A stretch of DNA of 64,000 nt, taken from SHAN690 sp038131955 (lineage in GTDB: Bacteria; Bacteroidota; Bacteroidia; Flavobacteriales_G; Salibacteraceae). Shown in pieces: positions 60,812-64,000 of this stretch (positions are counted from its first letter, which is position 1; each line of letters begins with the position of its first letter). The notes beneath the pieces are model-generated. The model searched no databases and was not told the DNA's origin. It worked only from the letters and a program-made list of their open reading frames with translations. The position numbers and the translations under genes were made by a program. The DNA lies in the NCBI GenBank assembly GCA_038131955.1, contig JAYPQK010000009.1:62001-126000 (forward strand). The letters are read 5' to 3'.

Positions 60812-62761
60812 ATGTCTGATTCACCCTTCAAGGCGGGACCTTTCTTGTCACAGATCGAGTATCCCAAAGATCTGCGAGACAAGTTCACCATCGAAGACCT
60901 ACCCCAGGTCAGCGACGAGCTGCGCGATTTCATCATTGACGTAGTCTCTCAAAAAGGAGGTCACTTCGGTGCCAGCCTTGGCGTGGTCGAAATGACCGTT
61001 GCGCTTCACTACGCATTCAATACCCCCGACGATCGTATCGTTTGGGACGTGGGGCACCAAGCCTATGGACACAAGATCCTGACGGGTAGAAGAGACATCT
61101 TCCACACCAATAGGAAGTACAAGGGCATCAGTGGGTTTCCTAAGATCAAGGAAAGCGAGTACGATACGTTCGGCGTAGGCCACTCCTCAACCTCGATCTC
61201 TGCAGCCTTGGGAATGGCCGTGGCTAATGCCTACAAAGGAGAAGACAGACAGCACGTAGCCATAATCGGTGATGGGGCCATGACTGCTGGTTTGGCTTTT
61301 GAAGGTCTGAATCATGCCGGAGTAGAGAATACCAATTTGTTGGTGATCCTCAACGACAACTGCATGAGCATCGATCCCAACGTGGGAGCATTGAAGGATT
61401 ACTTGACGGATATAACTACTTCTCACACCTACAACAAGGTGAAGGATGAGATATGGCATTTACTCGGCAAGATCAGCAACTTCGGCCCTTCGGCGCGCGA
61501 GATCGTCCAGAAGGTTGAGCACAGCATCAAGTCGACCCTCTTGCGTCACTCAAACCTGTTTGAGAGCCTCAATTTCCGCTATTTCGGTCCGATCGATGGT
61601 CATGATGTGATCCACCTTACCAAGGTGCTCGAAGACCTGAGAGACATTCCTGGTCCGAAGATCTTGCATTGTATCACTAAGAAGGGTAAAGGCTACGCAC
61701 CGGCCGAGGCTGGTTCACCAACGAAGTGGCATGCACCTGGCATTTTTAATAAGGATACAGGAGAGATTATCAAGGTTACTCCTAACAATCCCCAGCCTCC
61801 AAAGTATCAGGATGTGTTTGGACATACCATCGTGGAGTTGGCTGAGAAGAACGATAAGATCATGGGCGTCACACCAGCAATGCCTTCAGGAAGTTCATTG
61901 AACATCATGATGAAGGCCATGCCGGATCGTTCATTTGACGTTGGAATCGCAGAGCAACATGCCGTAACCTTCAGCGCCGGCTTGGCTACGCAAGGTTATC
62001 GTCCTTTCTGTAATATCTATTCGTCTTTCATGCAGCGGGCCTATGACCAGGTCGTGCATGATGTAGCTATCCAAAACCTTCCCGTGATCTTTTGCTTGGA
62101 TAGAGCAGGAGTGGCAGGAGCTGATGGGCCAACCCACCACGGTGTATACGACATTGCATACATGCGTTGTATCCCAAATCTTGTGGTCTCTGCTCCAATG
62201 AACGAAGAAGAGCTCAGAAACTTGATGTATACCGCCCAGTTGGATGAAACAGAAGCTCCATTCGTGATCCGCTATCCACGCGGCGAAGGAGTCATGCCTG
62301 AGTGGAAGACGCCATTCAAGAAACTGAAGATCGGAACAGGTAGAAAGGTAATTTCTGGAGATGATGTGGCCATTCTTACGATCGGACACATTGGAAACGA
62401 AGGCTTGAAGGCGGTGGAGCAACTCAAGAAGAAGGGAGTGTCTGCAGCGCTTTATGACCTTCGATTTGTGAAGCCATTGGACGAAGTGTTGTTGCACGAG
62501 GTCTTTGGTAAGTTCGACCAGGTCATTACCGTGGAAGACGGATGTATTCAGGGAGGAATGGGCAGCGCTGTTCTGGAATTCATGGCAGACCATGGCTATA
62601 GCGCCAAGGTGGTGCGTTTGGGTATTCCTGACACGATCGTGGAGCACGGCTCTCAGCCACAGCTTTGGGCAGAGTGTGGCTATGATGCAGCGTCTATTGA
62701 AGAAACGGCAACGAAGATGATGAACAAGAAAGGCTCGACCCGGTCCGGTATGGCGGGTTGA
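60812..62761 (+). CDS. dxs: 1-deoxy-D-xylulose-5-phosphate synthase
   Basis: 649 aa from ATG 60812. Thiamine-diphosphate enzyme condensing pyruvate with glyceraldehyde 3-phosphate, first step of the MEP isoprenoid route. ThDP/Mg motif GDGAMTAGLAFEGLNHAG then NDNCMSI near 155-190; GHQAYGHKILTGR near 75; catalytic Glu in VGIAEQHAVTFSAGLA near 385; YDLRFVKPLD near 555. A one-mismatch -7 element (TTTGTTTG) lies at 60780-60787. A strong terminator follows. Confidence 0.96.
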   Translation: MSDSPFKAGPFLSQIEYPKDLRDKFTIEDLPQVSDELRDFIIDVVSQKGGHFGASLGVVEMTVALHYAFNTPDDRIVWDVGHQAYGHKILTGRRDIFHTNRKYKGISGFPKIKESEYDTFGVGHSSTSISAALGMAVANAYKGEDRQHVAIIGDGAMTAGLAFEGLNHAGVENTNLLVILNDNCMSIDPNVGALKDYLTDITTSHTYNKVKDEIWHLLGKISNFGPSAREIVQKVEHSIKSTLLRHSNLFESLNFRYFGPIDGHDVIHLTKVLEDLRDIPGPKILHCITKKGKGYAPAEAGSPTKWHAPGIFNKDTGEIIKVTPNNPQPPKYQDVFGHTIVELAEKNDKIMGVTPAMPSGSSLNIMMKAMPDRSFDVGIAEQHAVTFSAGLATQGYRPFCNIYSSFMQRAYDQVVHDVAIQNLPVIFCLDRAGVAGADGPTHHGVYDIAYMRCIPNLVVSAPMNEEELRNLMYTAQLDETEAPFVIRYPRGEGVMPEWKTPFKKLKIGTGRKVISGDDVAILTIGHIGNEGLKAVEQLKKKGVSAALYDLRFVKPLDEVLLHEVFGKFDQVITVEDGCIQGGMGSAVLEFMADHGYSAKVVRLGIPDTIVEHGSQPQLWAECGYDAASIEETATKMMNKKGSTRSGMAG

Positions 62762-62793
62762 TTCTCTTGCTACGATAGGTATAGAAACTATAA

Positions 62794-62819
62794 AGCCCCG
62801 AGTAATCGGGGCTTTTTTT
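62794..62819 (+). terminator. Rho-independent terminator between dxs and accC
   Basis: Perfect 8-bp stem AGCCCCGA/TCGGGGCT with a GTAA loop and seven Ts on the plus strand. On the minus strand the stem is followed by TTTAT, so it may also stop the convergent carboxylase transcript. Confidence 0.9.
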
Positions 62820-62837
62820 ATGGTTTAGTCTGAGGGT

Positions 62838-64000
62838 CTAGGATTCTAATTCCTTTTTGTAGTCCCATTCTTCCAAGAACTTAGTCGTGATCTTTCCGTC
62901 ACGGAACTGAGGATGCTTCATCAACTTTTCGTGGAATGGAATGGTAGTCTTAACTCCTTCGATGATGTATTCGCTCAACGCGCGCTCCATCTTCGTGATG
63001 GCTTCCTCACGCGTTTGCGCAACGGTGATCAACTTCGAGATCATCGAATCATAGAATGGAGGGATGACATAGCCCGCGTACACGTGGGTGTCGATACGAA
63101 TACCATGTCCACCTGGCTCGTGGTATTCTGTGATCTTGCCCGGACTCGGACGGAAATCGTTCAGAGGGTCCTCCGCGTTGATACGGCACTGGATGGCGTG
63201 GCCAACCGGTTCGTAGTTCTTACCACTGATAGGAATACCTGCAGCGATCTTGATCTGCTCCTTGATGAGGTCGTAGTTGATGACCTCTTCGGTGATCGTG
63301 TGCTCTACCTGGATACGCGTATTCATCTCCATGAAGTAGAAGTTACGATCCTTGTCTACCAAGAACTCAACCGTTCCTACCCCCTCGTATTTCACGGCCT
63401 TGGTAGCTTTGATCGCTGCGTCACCCATCTTCTTACGAAGCTCCTTGGTCATGAAAGGAGAAGGAGTCTCCTCTACCAATTTTTGGTGACGACGCTGAAC
63501 AGAACAGTCACGCTCTGAAAGGTGACAAGCTTTTCCATGTTGGTCACCGGCGATCTGGATCTCAATATGGCGAGGCTCAACGATGAATTTCTCCATGTAC
63601 ATACCGTCGTTACCGAAGGCTGCTTTGGCTTCTTTTCTCGCTGAATCCCATGCCGTACGGAGCTCTTTCTCATTGTCGCATCGACGCATTCCCTTACCAC
63701 CACCTCCGGCAGTGGCCTTCATGATGACCGGGTATCCGATCTCTTTAGCTACAGAGATGCCTTCATCCAAACTTCCTAAGATTCCCTCGGAACCCGGAAT
63801 GCATGGAACGCCAGCTTCACGCATGGTCTTTTTGGCGCTGGCTTTATCACCCATGCCGTCGATCTGTTCTGGTAAGGCACCGATAAACTTGATGCCGTTT
63901 TCCTGGCAGATCTTGGAGAACTTGGAGTTCTCGGACAAGAAACCATATCCAGGGTGGATGGCATCTGCATTGGTGATCTCTGCGGCCGCGATGATGTTTG
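62838..64000 (-). CDS. accC: Biotin carboxylase (partial, N-terminus beyond window)
   Basis: The frame is open to the window edge; about 387 C-terminal codons are present, and roughly 60-70 N-terminal ones lie outside. ATP-grasp biotin carboxylase: ADAIHPGYGFLSEN, ATAGGGGKGMRRC (ATP loop), MYMEKFIVEPRHIEIQI, HLSERDCSVQRRHQKLVEE, FYFMEMNTRIQVEHTITEEV and RINAEDPLNDFRPSPG are all visible. The length without further domains fits stand-alone AccC of acetyl-CoA carboxylase, although a propionyl-CoA carboxylase role with the subunit at 5131 is possible. The promoter and the accB neighbour are outside. Confidence 0.92.
   Translation of the reverse strand, partial: NIIAAAEITNADAIHPGYGFLSENSKFSKICQENGIKFIGALPEQIDGMGDKASAKKTMREAGVPCIPGSEGILGSLDEGISVAKEIGYPVIMKATAGGGGKGMRRCDNEKELRTAWDSARKEAKAAFGNDGMYMEKFIVEPRHIEIQIAGDQHGKACHLSERDCSVQRRHQKLVEETPSPFMTKELRKKMGDAAIKATKAVKYEGVGTVEFLVDKDRNFYFMEMNTRIQVEHTITEEVINYDLIKEQIKIAAGIPISGKNYEPVGHAIQCRINAEDPLNDFRPSPGKITEYHEPGGHGIRIDTHVYAGYVIPPFYDSMISKLITVAQTREEAITKMERALSEYIIEGVKTTIPFHEKLMKHPQFRDGKITTKFLEEWDYKKELES

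Overview
The window reads as the chromosome of a marine-type member of the Bacteroidota, most likely order Flavobacteriales (Schleiferiaceae/Cryomorphaceae-like). Grounds: many secreted proteins end in a type IX secretion (T9SS, Por) C-terminal sorting domain with the YPNP-type entry; promoters carry the Bacteroidota -7 element TAnnTTTG a few bases before short leaders; there are family pairs typical of the phylum (DUF6341/DUF6427 beside purD and purQ, a DUF7948/SBBP adhesin, HYR and SprB modules). The taxonomic placement is inference from these signatures, not from a marker search.

Layout. 1-4663: end of a sufCDS iron-sulfur assembly operon, then radA and a glycosyltransferase. 4723-8522: a small secreted protein, the acyl-CoA carboxylase carboxyltransferase subunit, a GT-C-like membrane protein and a decayed outer-membrane barrel gene. 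8707-14262: a TrkA-type K+ channel regulator and two tandem secreted M43 metalloproteases. 14252-22656: a mixed housekeeping stretch (EamA transporter, ArsC/Spx-like protein, flippase-like protein, thioesterase, cystathionine gamma-synthase-like enzyme, UbiA prenyltransferase, methylmalonyl-CoA epimerase, HAD hydrolase) ending in a higBA toxin-antitoxin operon. 22814-23164: a possible structured RNA and a CAT-anticodon tRNA, probably tRNA-Ile2.

From the tRNA to about 35.46 kb lies a visibly AT-richer island of about 12 kb. It holds a lipoprotein, a small membrane protein and three large minus-strand T9SS adhesin-type genes (called A, B and C here). A and C share a nearly identical 3' block of at least 1.5 kb (tandem 240-bp HYR modules, sorting domain, terminator). 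B shares only the last about 66 bp and the terminator, and its 5' end is duplicated as a stub in front of A. All three are cut by single-base frameshifts, which may be real decay or assembly error in repeats. The island ends inside the remnant of a DUF1287 gene, next to a second remnant.

36255-46278: SDR oxidoreductase, double VOC protein, PlsC-like acyltransferase, aldehyde dehydrogenase, and a coupled operon of two T9SS FG-GAP proteins plus a LapA-domain protein, divergent from an outer-membrane barrel gene. 46381-50299: a secreted choice-of-anchor I protein and two small envelope proteins. 50302-56618 (minus): membrane protein-hemH-pabB-tilS-membrane protein operon. 56743-62761: redoxin, purD, DUF6341-like, DUF6427-like, purQ, dxs. 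62838-end: a biotin carboxylase cut by the window edge.

Functional links: the carboxyltransferase at 5131 and the epimerase at 20933 belong to the propionyl-CoA/methylmalonyl-CoA route. TilS at 50783 would be the enzyme that converts the CAT anticodon of the tRNA at 23091 to lysidine if that tRNA is Ile2. The secreted proteins share one export route (Sec then T9SS), whose machinery is not in this window.
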